In this document: positions 47,561 through 58,800 of the stretch, piece after piece | Layout: every line of letters begins with the position of its first letter | Numbering within the stretch: the first letter of the stretch is position 1 | The notes under the pieces: generated by a model | Databases searched by the model: none | Told to the model about the DNA's origin: nothing | Seen by the model: only the letters and a program-made list of their open reading frames with translations | Assembly: GCA_037043235.1 (NCBI GenBank) | Contig: JAWRVZ010000158.1 | Span: 1,240,001 to 1,304,000, forward strand | DNA from: Rhodeus uyekii | Taxonomy: Eukaryota > Chordata > Actinopteri > Cypriniformes > Acheilognathidae | Reading direction: 5' to 3' | Length of the DNA stretch: 64,000 nucleotides | Program-made: the position numbers and the translations under genes

Positions 47561-50270
47561 TCAGTTCTAATAGCTAATCATATTTTTTCAGACAGGTAAT
47601 AAAGTTTGAAGTGGGAGCCATTATACGAAACAACCTGACATTTTGGCAAAATGCTACCTTGAATGTTGAACTAATTTCAGGTTGATTTTTCAAATACAAA
47701 CGGGTTTTACTAAACACAATCAACTTCGTTTTACTAAACATGATGGTTACCGAAGAAATTCCCAATCGGTTTCAGAACAGCAAAAGCTGAGTTGCGTCAT
47801 GAATACAAAACACTTTTGTTTTTTTCTCCTGACAGAGATGGTCGAATGCATTTCTGTAGGACATCACTGAAGAGCGGTGGAAGATAACGTTATTTTTAAG
47901 ATAAATCAATAATGATTGTGGTTTGTCAATTAAAGCTGCTTTTACTCTAATCCTCCCCTTATTGTGGAAAGACTCAGGCATAAAGGGGAAAAAGTGAATC
48001 GCTTTAATGCCATCTAATGACGTTACCTCCAAAATAGCCCCATACTGCTGGGAACAAGCTAATCCATGCCTGGTCCTTTTCTAGTGGTCGTTTTCAAACT
48101 AGCCGCCACTCCTCCCACTCCTAAACCTCTCATGGAGAGCTCATACAATAGACACCTGCAGGAGCCGCCGTCATCCCAGGTTCCCAAAACAACTCCCTCA
48201 TTACGAGCGGCAGGACTGGAGCTCACTGTATTATCACGAGTGATTAGTGCAGTGCACACGATCACTTCCTAGGCTTCAGCTCTGCGGTGAGTGGGCATTC
48301 CAGCATTTACGTGGCCTTTCATCTAGTCATCGCTTTCATGACATGTGGTGTGATATGAAAACATGCCTGCCCTGAGCGACTGGTTAAAGGTGCGCTTGGT
48401 ATGTATTGTGTATCACACGTATCGCTCTTGTTTTAACACGAAAATAAATTAATGGTACATTTTAGGCGATTTATTAAAACTAAAACTGCTAACAATTATT
48501 TTCAGTCATTGAAGTAAAATATAAATATTTCATGAAAAATGTAAGCTTAAATGAACATTAAAAACATTCTCTTGTTGCAGTTGAAATTAAATATCTAGTA
48601 CAGTCGTGAAACTCCCTTACTTGCAATATGCAAGCAATCACATCATGCTGGCTGACCTCTGAGCCAAATGAGATTGCTTTATTCAACATTTAAATAGCAT
48701 GGTTCAGTTTTTGCTGTAGGGTAGTTCCTCTGATACCTCCACCTCCCCAGCTCCACCTGCCTAGATACAGGATTTGTGCATGTCTATTTATACAGCGGTA
48801 GAATATCTTACACTCTTACAGCAGCATGTCTTAGCATCTTTGAGCAGTAGCAAGTCCATACTAAGACCAAATACATTAATATCGACAAATTCAATGTCAT
48901 GTTAAAACTATTACAAGAGTAGTCATGATTGAAATGAGTTTAGGTTCTAAAATGATTAAACTTAAATGAAAAAAATCCCAAAAATATAGAAGGCACATTA
49001 TAAAATTAGTAAAACTTAAACTAATATGCAAATATAAAAATAAAAGTTATTTATTAAAAATATGAATAAATACTAAAATAGTATATGCATAATACTGCAT
49101 CATGAGAACCGACATGACCAGACAAATAAATAAATCTGCAAAATAAATCTCTCTATCATTGGACACTATTTTTCACAGAATTAACTGCTAATAGCTCATT
49201 ACTTTTTTTATTTAAAATGTCTAATTAAACATTACCCAGAGGGTGCATTTTTGACCATCCAATTTAATACAATCGAACCCAATCCAATCCAATTCATGAA
49301 TCCTATTGCCACAGGCCTCTTTAACTCTCAACCATTCAGGACCTGAAAAGAATACAGATTAAAGCTTTCCTTCAGTTGTCCCTACATAAGCCTGTCTTCC
49401 TCTGAAAGCCCCAGGGCTTTGATGATTCACTTTTGTGGCAGGTGGAATGGACATAAAGGATTCAGGACATTCAGATATTTAAGAAGATATTCTTAGATTT
49501 TTCTCTCTTTTATTGCACCAAAAGCTGAAACAGATTGGGAGTTAATTGGTCACATGAATTTATGCCTGAGAAAATATTTACTTCAAGTCATATGTTGGCA
49601 GTTCACTTTGTGTGACATTTAGTGTGAGATCTATGCTTCTCCAAATACTTTCAGCGGATTCACACACACAGAACGTCCAATCACAGTCCATATCCCACCA
49701 CTTTTGGGAGTTGTCTGGAGAGAGTTATTTCAGAGTGTCGGCGGTGGAGGTAGAGCATCCCTGTGTGCCAAGAAAAGCCCTCGCAAGGGAAGAGCGGAGG
49801 ACAGATGGCCCTTCCATTTCAAAACAGTGTTTGGTGTGCTGCAAGAGACTCTGGAGATAGTTTGGACTTTTCAGCAAGTTAAGAGTCACAGAAAGCAGAT
49901 GCTTCTGCATATGGTTTTCTTCAAATGATTCATTTCATTAGTGGGATTCATGCCCTAAAAGTTATTAGGATTTATTTACTTGTTGAGTTCTTCCTACCAT
50001 TCTCTCAGGGTGCCGACGTGTTAATCAAGAATAAAGATCAGATCAGTCTGGCCCTGTTTGAACCAGGAATTCAGATGCGTTTTGTTCGATCGTATATAAA
50101 GTGGATGATGCTAAGATGCTAACAGGGTCTAAAACACTTGTCCACTTTTGACAACTTCCAGAGGTAGTTGAACACACATTCAACTGGTTTGTGTTCGTAG
50201 AGTAAACGTTCATGTGGTCGAATGTGCTCAAACATCCACAAAAGATCATCATCTTTGTGCCATCTGACCT
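47561..50270. other. Intergenic, nothing firm
   Basis: No gene. Bases 48,060-48,280 form another balanced, repeat-free block with frames open on both strands at 48,059-48,272, more consistent with non-coding sequence. Confidence 0.4.
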
Positions 50271-50548
50271 GGGGTCTCATTTATAAAACTGTGCGTAGGA
50301 TCCCAACTAAAATTTTGCGTGCACCCAAAAGCCAAAAATATATTCCGATTTATAAAACCTCACCATCTGTGTCGCCAATTCCCTTTTGTCTTCACAATGT
50401 GCACAAGCGCGGCTCAAAGTTTGCTTAAATGTGCGCACATTCTCCCGTCAAGCTTGTTTTTTATAGATCACAACCTTTGCGTGGAAACTGGCGTACGTAC
50501 GTTTCCAGTCCCGTTTTGTGCGTACGCATGCTTTATAAATGAGACCCC
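50271..50548. mobile_element. MITE with perfect 17-bp GGGGTCTCATTTATAAA ends
   Basis: GGGGTCTCATTTATAAA at 50,271-50,287 is exactly inverted at 50,532-50,548. The interior has repeated GTGCGTACG-type words and a second TTTATAAAAC. It is 278 bp and has no coding capacity. The target duplication is not obvious, so the superfamily is left open. Confidence 0.85.
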
Positions 50549-51039
50549 TGATCTGTAAACGTTATAGGATTGGTTTGAAGATAAAAAAAAACATATTAAG
50601 CACAATGTTCTCTCGCCATTCCTGATTTCTAACACACACTCACCTTGTTCGGCGTGGTCTTGTAGATGTCAGAGCAGTTTTCCGTATGTTTTCATTTTCC
50701 AGTCAGAGCAGATCTCCATATGTTTTTCCATCCTCTCCATATGTTCATATGTATATTGCTCAAGCTTATTATGTCAATTAGATCGATAGAGCTGAATAAA
50801 CACATATATTTTCCCACCTATAGACCCTCCCCTCGAAGAAATCAGGACAGAAGTGGTTGAAAGGGGACAAAAGAGATGGATGAAAACACCAGGTGTAAAC
50901 AGGTATGAGTCTCCCTCGTCTATTTGTGATCCGATTGACCAAAATGATACTAGGTGTAAATAGGGCCTTAGTTCCCTAGCTAGCTAGCCTGTAATTGAGT
51001 AATTGAGTTCAAGTATCAAGAATAAACATCAGTACACTA
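50549..51039. other. Intergenic, nothing recognised
   Basis: No gene or repeat I can define. Confidence 0.45.
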
Positions 51040-51640
51040 TTTACTTAGTTTGTTCAACTATTCTATTTTCTGCTAGGATCTTTATGTGTTTACCTAATAA
51101 CACTAGATAATTACATAGTTGGCGAGTCAGTTAAGTTTTTATCCTTCTATGAGGGTAAAGATTAAACGTCAGCAGTTTATTCATTTATTTAAGTTTTGTT
51201 TCCTCTTTCTTCCCTTTTGTGAGGTTCCTTTGCGAGACATCATCTAGTTAGTCAGTTAAGTTTCCTCTTCTTCCTTCTTCATATGTTTTATCAGTTTTGA
51301 TTCTTTCCTCTGTTTCTACCCTTGTCTACTCAATATCACTAGTTAATTAGTTAAATGATATAGTAATAAGATATAATATATTAAGTTAATTAAGTTAAAT
51401 TTGCTCAGTTTTAGAGTTCTTTTGTTGTTCCAACAATCATTATGTATTTAGTTAGTTTTTCCTCTTTCTACACTTTTGTGAGGGTCCTGTGTGTTTTTTT
51501 GTGCACAGACATCATCTCAGTTGGGTCGTTTTACCCTTCTGTCAAGGTCTACATTTGTTTTATTCGTTTTCAGAGTTAGTTAGTTAGTCTTCCCTCTCTT
51601 TCTACCGTTCTGTAAGGATCCTTATGTGTTTAGGGAGCAT
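51040..51640. repeat. Degenerate pyrimidine-rich minisatellite
   Basis: The motif series TTAGTTAGT / TTTCCTCTTTCTACC / TTTTGTGAGGGTCC / TATGTGTTT recurs at least five times with variable spacing (around 51,060, 51,195, 51,265, 51,460 and 51,585). The plus strand is strongly T/C-biased between units. Confidence 0.7.
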
Positions 51641-52379
51641 AAAGATCAGATCACTTTGATCTGGAGTGGCAGATAATAAAGAATAAAACAAGTCAGAGAC
51701 AAAGAGCACAATATCAGAGACAAGCAGGTAATGAATATGGCATTTAGTGCAGAGGAAGTGGGCGTCCCTCATCAAGTGGGCAAACTCTCATTAGAGGTAA
51801 ATACTTGACAGATTTCACAAAGCACTCTTTTGAAGTCTTGGCTCACTCAGATACTGCCATTCAGAGACTTCAGTTCTAAAGCTCCTCAGAGAGAGCAAAA
51901 ACCCCACATGAAACCATTTCAACGCTTTACCGAGTAAATCTGAACCTCAGCCGGAAAAATAAATGAGTTTAATTTAGGGGCATCCTTACACGCTAATAAA
52001 CGTTTTAAACACACACACACACATAAAACACATGCACATCTACAAAATAGAGAGTCATTAGACAAAATATTAACATGGCTGCTCTGAGTCTGAGTGTGGA
52101 AAGTTGCACGCTTGGTAAAAATACCTTCCTCTCGCTGGCAGAGGTGCCAAGCCCCGAGGCAGAGGGGGCGTGGAGTTTGGTGGAGCTTGCCGGCACCTCG
52201 GAAAGCCCAGAGCAAACAATCTGTCGTGACAACAAGATGGTACCTTCATTATCGGCTTCATCGCCCCACACCTTCTCCTCATCAGCAGAGCGGGCTGACA
52301 GCTGAGGTGCCAAAGCTAGGCGGGCACTGCTGCTCAGCACTCTGGGAAAGGGACTGTTCGTGGTGTGCTTGGTGTCCCA
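51641..52379. other. Intergenic with a GC-rich block at 52,080-52,380
   Basis: The block carries open frames of 70-137 codons in several frames on both strands. That many frames open at once reflects GC content and not a gene. It could be a conserved non-coding element. Confidence 0.4.
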
Positions 52380-52560
52380 GGTGCAGCAGATCGCACATGC
52401 TTGCTCTAAAACTCACATGCAAAATTATTGCAGTCATACACAAACAGACCAGCATGTACAAACAGCTAGATACTGTTATTATAAAAACAATGAAAAATCC
52501 CATTTAACTTTTAGGCTTAATTGATACGGAGACAGCCAAGGAGGAAAAACACTGAAGTGT
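52380..52560 (+). repeat. Local duplication, copy 1
   Basis: Shares GCAGATCGCACATG, CATACACAAACAGACCAGCATG, GATACTGTTATT, AATCCCAT and GCAAAAACACTGA-type words, in order, with 53,555-53,755. Confidence 0.8.
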
Positions 52561-52674
52561 TCATTGGCACAGTAAAAGGTCTATATCGTTCCCTAAAAAA
52601 AATTTTCTTCAAAATGTTAGTGTATAATAGTCTTTCTAAATTAGTTTCAAGCAAAACTTGGCTGAATAAGAATA

Positions 52675-52847
52675 CTGTGATCCCTCGTTTATTGCGGGTA
52701 ATGTGGATAGGTGAAAATCCGCCATTCCACCTAAGGAATTTCCATATATGTGTATGTAGGTACCAGAATGTTTAAAATATGTATATTTATACTTTAAATA
52801 TATTTTAATTAAATCTATTTAATCATAAAACCTTAATATTATACATT

Positions 52848-52892
<45 letters not shown>

Positions 52893-53394
52893 ATACGATA
52901 CGTATTATGGTGCTCTACACTCATCAATGACAGTAGTATCTTGAGACTCCAGTAATGACGACAATGACAGACCTGTGCGGTTCCATGAATGTGATGATGA
53001 TGATGATGGTGTTACTGCACTGGTATAATGAGGCCTTTAAATCAGTTCGGGAAGCACCTCATCGTCAGATATCGGCGCTGGATCGTCAACATTTGCTTCT
53101 GAGAGACGAAGAGGCTCCCACTCCACTCGTGCTCTCATTCGTCGATCTCGCGCCGGGAACCAATCACATGTCTTGTCTGAGTGCCTGTGGGTGTGTACAA
53201 AGCCTCTGAGAGAGTTTCTCTCTTTGTCTGGCATCCTGGGAAACCGTTTTGCTCGCGCATCACAATGAAACAACGCTGCTTTTCGCAATACGGCTGCTGA
53301 TATGGAGTTTTTTTTCTTCTTTTTTTTTTCGATGAACATTTTTGAAAAATCTTGAACCGCGAATCTTGAACCGCGAAGTGGCGAGGGATTACTG
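52675..53394. mobile_element. Tigger/pogo-like non-autonomous transposon (copy 3)
   Basis: The left end CTGTGATCCCTCGTTTATTGCG and the inverted right end CGAAGTGGCGAGGGATTACTG are flanked by TA. It is 720 bp and contains a (CT)n microsatellite (52,850-52,892) and a short GATGAT run. The terminal sequence differs from copies 1 and 2, so it is a different subfamily. The 126-codon minus-strand frame inside (53,037-53,417) extends past the element's end and is not a recognisable transposase. Confidence 0.8.
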
Positions 53395-53554
53395 TATATC
53401 ATTTTAGTACGCTTCAAAAATTACAAAGAGTGGACAAACGATATTTTACAAAAATACATGTGCATAACTATATTTTTGAGACATTTTAGTTTTTCAAACT
53501 TTTTTCCCCCTCAGAGTTACCAGAAAAAAGGCTGAACATAAACTGTCCCAGTTG

Positions 53555-53755
53555 TTGCAGATCACACGTGTACAGAAACACCTGCTTGCAAAGTTATTAC
53601 ACTCAGTTTTATACGCAATCATACGCAGATACACAAACAGACCAGCATGTTCATATTGCTATGGATACTGTTATTCCAAAAACAGTGAATAATCCCATAT
53701 AACCATCAAGCTCATTTGATATAGAGACGACTGGAGAGCAAAAACACTGAGGCAT
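53555..53755 (+). repeat. Local duplication, copy 2
   Basis: Homologous to 52,380-52,560, diverged by substitutions and a small insertion (about 20 bases before the ACACAAACAGACCAGCATG core). The copies are in the same orientation about 1.2 kb apart and bracket the Tigger-like element. Confidence 0.8.
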
Positions 53756-55036
53756 TAATTTGGATTGTAGACTAAACATCATTCCCTTATTTTATGTGGC
53801 ACGCAACCCCTACCGTGAATTCAATTCCTGCCAATTTGTCTTTGTTGATAATTGTCTTGAGATGATAGGTTTGGTTGACGTTGAGGTGGAGCGGTGGAAC
53901 TGCAGCAACAGTGTTTTGTTGCAGCCGGGTAATAACTCTTTGAAAGGTTCGTTGGGACTAAGTGTTCCTCGTTTCCTCGATGTTGAGTGTCAGGGGTGTG
54001 GGGTCTGAGCCGTACACTTCCCCTGGGGTGCTGCAGGTGTGTAAGCCAGACGGACAGCGCCAAGAAAGTCCTGACATAAAGGAAGAGAAAATAAACAAAA
54101 TATGACACAAGAACGTCACATTAAAACACTATGAATGGCAAAGCTGTCAGGCCCCTTAAAGAAGTGATGGCCCTTTAAATCCACATAGCGCTGATTCAGT
54201 GACTTCAGATGGAGGGATGCTTGAGGGAATATGTGTGAATCAGAAAGAATTCCCTTAAGCATGGTATCTGGTGAGAGAGGGCTGGGCTCCTTGACTAATG
54301 TGCCCGGTTTCACACAGCCCATATAACACCTTCACAATCGACACCTGAACTGGCAGCTGAACCCGTGTGAGCATGAGTAAAAGTGAAACTCAAAGTGAGT
54401 AGTAAGAGAATCTCAAATGTGCGAATATTGATTTTCAAGTTAAACCAATGATTTAGCTCCGATACAAACAGAAGCCTCCTGACAGTCACGTTATTTGTCG
54501 ATTGTGTATGTGCGAGTGCGTGAGTGTGTGTTGTATCCTCACTGCCATAAAAACAGCTTGCGAAAGCAGCACGTGCACGAATGTTAATGCACGCTGAGAT
54601 GCATAAACAGGGCTCATCGCATTGTGTTTGTCATCCAAGTCACATTCTCACACTGTAAGTTACCCATAAACCTCAGAGATATGTTGATAGGCCTGTCATC
54701 ATCTTCGCACAATTTTCTTCGCAACTCCATGCAACCTAATTAGAGACCCAAATGTGCCATTGACAAATGCAGAACGTCTCGCAATATTTGAGTACATGAA
54801 CAATAAATTACCATAAACAATACACTAATAAAACACATTAAATTATGCCGTAATCTGTAGCTAATTATGTACAGTCAAAACTAAATAATCACATCAGCCT
54901 TTATGAATTCTGAAAAAATAAATAAATAACTTCTATCCCAAATAACAAAGCAGCCATGCTATGCTACTAACAGAACACATACTTCTAGTACAAGTTAAAG
55001 GCATTCAAAGGCATAATAATTAAAAAAGAATAATAA

Positions 55037-55040
<4 letters not shown>
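53756..55040. other. Intergenic, nothing recognised
   Basis: No gene. The stretch 54,120-54,660 is moderately GC-balanced without visible repeats. Confidence 0.45.
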
Positions 55041-55120
<80 letters not shown>

Positions 55121-55391
55121 ATGTATATACACACATATATACATATAATTGTTAAAAGAAATATATGCCTTTGGGCATGGCTGCTGCTATATTGACTATC
55201 TAATATGTATGTATGTGTATACATATATATACACGTATACATATATATACGTATACATATATATGTATTACATTTTAAATATATTTTGGCTAGCAAAACG
55301 ATTGTTTTGCCAAAAGGCAAATCTGCTTTATACAAGCATATGAAAACAAAAGTTATATAAATGTTTATAAAATTAATTAATATAAAATTGT

Positions 55392-55422
<31 letters not shown>
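55041..55422. repeat. TA microsatellites and TATACGTATA palindromes
   Basis: A 76-base TA run (55,041-55,116), a region of alternating ATACATATATATACGTATAC words (55,200-55,268) and a second TA run (55,395-55,422). The TATA-rich frames covering it encode only YIYI-type peptides. Confidence 0.95.
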
Positions 55423-55428
<6 letters not shown>

Positions 55429-55639
55429 GAAGAGGTGAAAACAAGAAAGTTGACTAAATTAAATGAAATATGAAATATTTGACAAAAATCCAGAGCACAT
55501 AGACCCACAAAACTTGTGCTTATAAAAAAATGACAATATAAAAAAAAGATTAGTTTCATAAGAATCGTGATATTGACGCTGATCCTCATTTTAGCTTCTC
55601 AAAGTAAACTGTTTTGTAATTAGTGTATCAAAAGTATTA

Positions 55640-56010
55640 CGAGCCGGAAACAAAGCTGCGTGTCTTGACATCCCTCATAGGAGAAGGACAATAAGTCTGA
55701 AGGAAAAGACTTGTCTTTACATGCCATCTGTCCTCAGCTCTGACGCTTGCTCTAATTACTGCTTCTCCCTTGGCTAATGCTCCCTCATTAGGCATCGGGA
55801 GCATGTGCAATCCACACAAGCACTGCGAAATTTGCACTAAAAACGCTAGCTGGAGCCATAATGGGATCAGAAAATCTGTCTGGTGCGAAAGGCAATTCAC
55901 ACTCGCGGCTAAACGCTCATTTTGCTTTTCTGTCTCTCTTAAATTTGTTCATCATCCACTACAACAATGCTGTCCCAGTCTCAGAAATGTTCTCCAGCAT
56001 GAAAGTTTTA
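55640..56010. other. Candidate conserved non-coding element
   Basis: Repeat-free, balanced block with a CTCTAATTACTGC homeodomain core, CTCATTAGGCATCGGGAGC and CACTCGCGGCTAAACG. Both strands have open frames across it, which speaks against coding. Confidence 0.35.
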
Positions 56011-56841
56011 ATCCTGTCCTCCTGGACAGCAATGCTTCCTTGCTGTCGAAAATTACATTTAAAGATAGAAACGTACTGGCATTTAAGCAAGCACTTGTTT
56101 CAAAGGGAATTATTTTTGTTCATTCACCATGCAACAGTGTTAATTGATCACTGTATAAAACATCTAAGAAGTTCCCAATGGTTTATGAGAGCAATTGTGT
56201 GTTTTTATCTGGAAAGCGCTCTATGTTATTATCTTTAGGATAGTAGGTGAGTTCTTGCACAAGCACATTCTTGTCTTGTTTTTCTAATTGTGCTAGATTT
56301 TTGTGGTTAATTTCACCTGTTTTGGGAAAACAACAAAGAAAGAAAGAATAAACACTGAATGTGTTGAAAATGTTGTTGAAATGCACTCTAAAACCTCGCA
56401 TCAGTCAACGGATGCAGAGGCTGCCTTTGTTCTGAGCTCAAATTTATAATTGCTCCACAGTAGAAACCTGCCACTGTTTGTTGTTATCCTGATAGCAATC
56501 AAAAGAATGAGGAATGGTAACCACACACAACTTTTACACTCTATCAATTGTCACCATAAAGCTCAAGAGTTTTCACTACATTCATCAGAAAGGACTGTTG
56601 GCATCAGGTCAAAAAAGACGTTAAAGAAATACTAACTACTTGTAGGAAATCTCTGTGCAAGTATTCCTTTATTGTGATAAATTTTTTATGTTGTTCGCCA
56701 CTGAGCTTTAGCGTTTTACATACATTGTCAATGCAGACAAACAAAATGTATCTTCATGTTCACTACCTTGAAACCTCCTATCTGATGTCACAGGACCTAC
56801 CTTCATCTGTCTTGTTGAAACAGAGGTATGTCTTTGTGAAG

Positions 56842-57006
56842 CTTACATTTACATTTATGCATTTGGCAGATGCTTCAATCCAAAGCGACTTACATTGCAT
56901 TAAAAAAAACACATTGACACATTCTGATCAGTCATTGCTTTCCCTGGGAAACAAACCCATGCCCTTGGCGTCGCAAGCGCCACCTTCTACTGTTTGAGTA
57001 ACAGGA
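56842..57006 (-). mobile_element. tRNA-derived SINE, copy 4
   Basis: The reverse complement reads CTCAAACAGTAGAAGG, GACGCCAAGGGCATGGG, CCCAGGGAAAGCAATGACTG, GCAATGTAAGTCGCTTTGG and ends AAATGTAAATGTAAG. The B box is degraded (TTTGTTTCC). Confidence 0.85.
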
Positions 57007-57409
57007 AAGCTCAGTTTCAACTCTGTAATGGAGAAAATTATGATTGTTTTGCTGGTTGTATTTATTGTTAATAATGTGGTGTATTGCCAGTATTTGCCAG
57101 TTAAGTTCATTAATATTTTTGAAGGCTTCAACCTTTTAACATTCAACCTTGTACTTCTGGCCAGTGTTCTGACACATCAGTTGTGTCTTTCAAATCTTGT
57201 TAAACTTAAATGCCTACGAAGTATTGTTCTTGTTCACATCGATCTAAATATAGCTGCTACTGTATCGTCTGTCTTGAAAGTAAGAACTCATAATTAAAAC
57301 CACATTTTATTTTATATCACAGAAATCCTTATATACCAAAACAAATTGTGTGTATGTCTCTTAAAGCAATTAAAAATATGTTTTTTCCATTGTTATTAGC
57401 ACTAATAAG
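57007..57409. other. Intergenic; hydrophobic open frame not accepted as a gene
   Basis: Bases 57,028-57,297 encode an 89-codon plus-strand frame with a signal-peptide-like start, but no splice context, homologous family or poly(A) context supports it. Confidence 0.4.
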
Positions 57410-57509
57410 GGAGTTTTTTAGAGGGCTGATATTTCTTTTGGGGAAAACTCGAGTTACGAGCTCGATCCTGAAACGGATTATGCTCAGATTTCAAGGTACG
57501 TATTACTGT
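57410..57509 (+). mobile_element. Right-end fragment of a Tigger/pogo-like element
   Basis: CGAGTTACGAGCTCG followed by CAAGGTACGTATTACTG and TA matches the right terminus seen at 31,170-31,197. No left end is found upstream. Confidence 0.6.
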
Positions 57510-58180
57510 ATATAAAATCTTATCTTAGAAAGTCAACATTTGAATCACTTTAAAGTTGTTTGTTTAAGCAGGCAATTTCTCTCAAAAATATCTTGTAGTC
57601 ACTGGTACGTAGTGAATTAGGGTTGAAAGGAAATGAAGGATGCATTTGAAGAAATCTTCAAACAGCCTTCAGTGACGCCACGGTGACACAATGTTTGACC
57701 TAATGAACTAATTATGGTTAGTAACTAAATACCTGTACATTGCACACCTGTAACACACATTTATCATCGGGAACGAGATTTGGTGTTATAGAATCAGCCT
57801 TACTTTGTTAGCATAACAACACTAACTTTGAAACTGTTATTGAACTGAACTGAATCAACATTGAACTGACTTAAAGTAAAAAATTTATTTCATAATTGAT
57901 GAATTTTACAACATTAACACTTTTACTTTCCTCTTTATGAAACTATTTGTATTGTATAAAGCTCGAAATAAATAAATGTGACTTGACACAACACTAATAT
58001 GCATATTGGAGGGGGCATGTCCCGATAGGGTGTCTATGTTGGTTACAGCTCTGGGTACTAGGAATACTAGGAATTTTACTAGGAATTTTGAAACAAACAG
58101 CATAATTTCCTGAGATAGGCCTGTTATGTTCGAAAACAGTGGTTTGGTCTTTTTTTCAGAAATCTTCAGAGGTGAGTGAA
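57510..58180. other. Intergenic, nothing recognised
   Basis: AT-rich with no gene or defined repeat. Confidence 0.45.
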
Positions 58181-58189
58181 GATTGAAGC

Positions 58190-58800
58190 ATGGCTCTAGT
58201 TCTGTACTGTTCCCCAGCTCTCCTCTCTCCCACACAGAGACCCACAGCCAGCCCCTGTCCATCTGCACCGGCAGGCACCTCAGCTGGGAGAGTCGAAAGC
58301 ACCAGCCTCCCTCTTCTGTTCAGGTCAGAGTCCTTCACACTCAATGACATCATCATTGTCTGTCAGTCACAGAAAGCTGTGGGCCTCCTGTCTCAACACA
58401 GACTTCAGCCATGCCAACAAAGTGCCTCTAGCACTTAAATGAGCGCAGATCCGCTGTAGTGACACCGTACATCAAGAGACCTGCTTTACGTGGGCTCCGT
58501 TTGTTTGCTGCACGGTGATGTGCTGAGTAGCTGGCCGTCTTTAATGTGTGCAGACGGCGATTGAGAGATGTGAGCCAATCCAGCCATCTTGTACTAAGGA
58601 TTCAGGGCTGGACAAGCGTTTGCCATCTGTAGCTGCGGCAATGCGTGAGTCTGCAGCCAGCCCACATTGCGTCAGCTGCAGCAGCCCCGGTACTGAGGGT
58701 TTATTAAGAGAGCGCTTTAAATATCTCACTCCTTTCTGTTGTACACTATCACCCACTAATGGAGCATTAACTTTTAGGGGGTGACATCAATTACTTCAAA
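58190..58800. other. Candidate conserved non-coding element (largest balanced block)
   Basis: About 600 bases without repeats, GC-balanced, with SOX/homeodomain-like cores, E-boxes (CAGCTG near 58,270 and 58,670) and a GCGTCAGCTGCAGCAGCC stretch. Frames open on both strands over the same bases, so a coding exon is unlikely. Confidence 0.35.

Noticed and set aside
52005..52507. Several overlapping frames of 70-137 codons on both strands
   Set aside because: Many frames open simultaneously over one GC-rich block reflects composition; no domain or consistent exon borders.
53037..53417. 126-codon minus-strand frame over the third Tigger-like element
   Set aside because: Not recognisable as a pogo-type transposase, and it extends past the element's terminal repeat.
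57028..57297. 89-codon plus-strand frame with a hydrophobic, signal-peptide-like start
   Set aside because: No recognisable family, no splice or poly(A) context, and it lies in AT-rich repeat-bordered DNA where such frames arise by chance.
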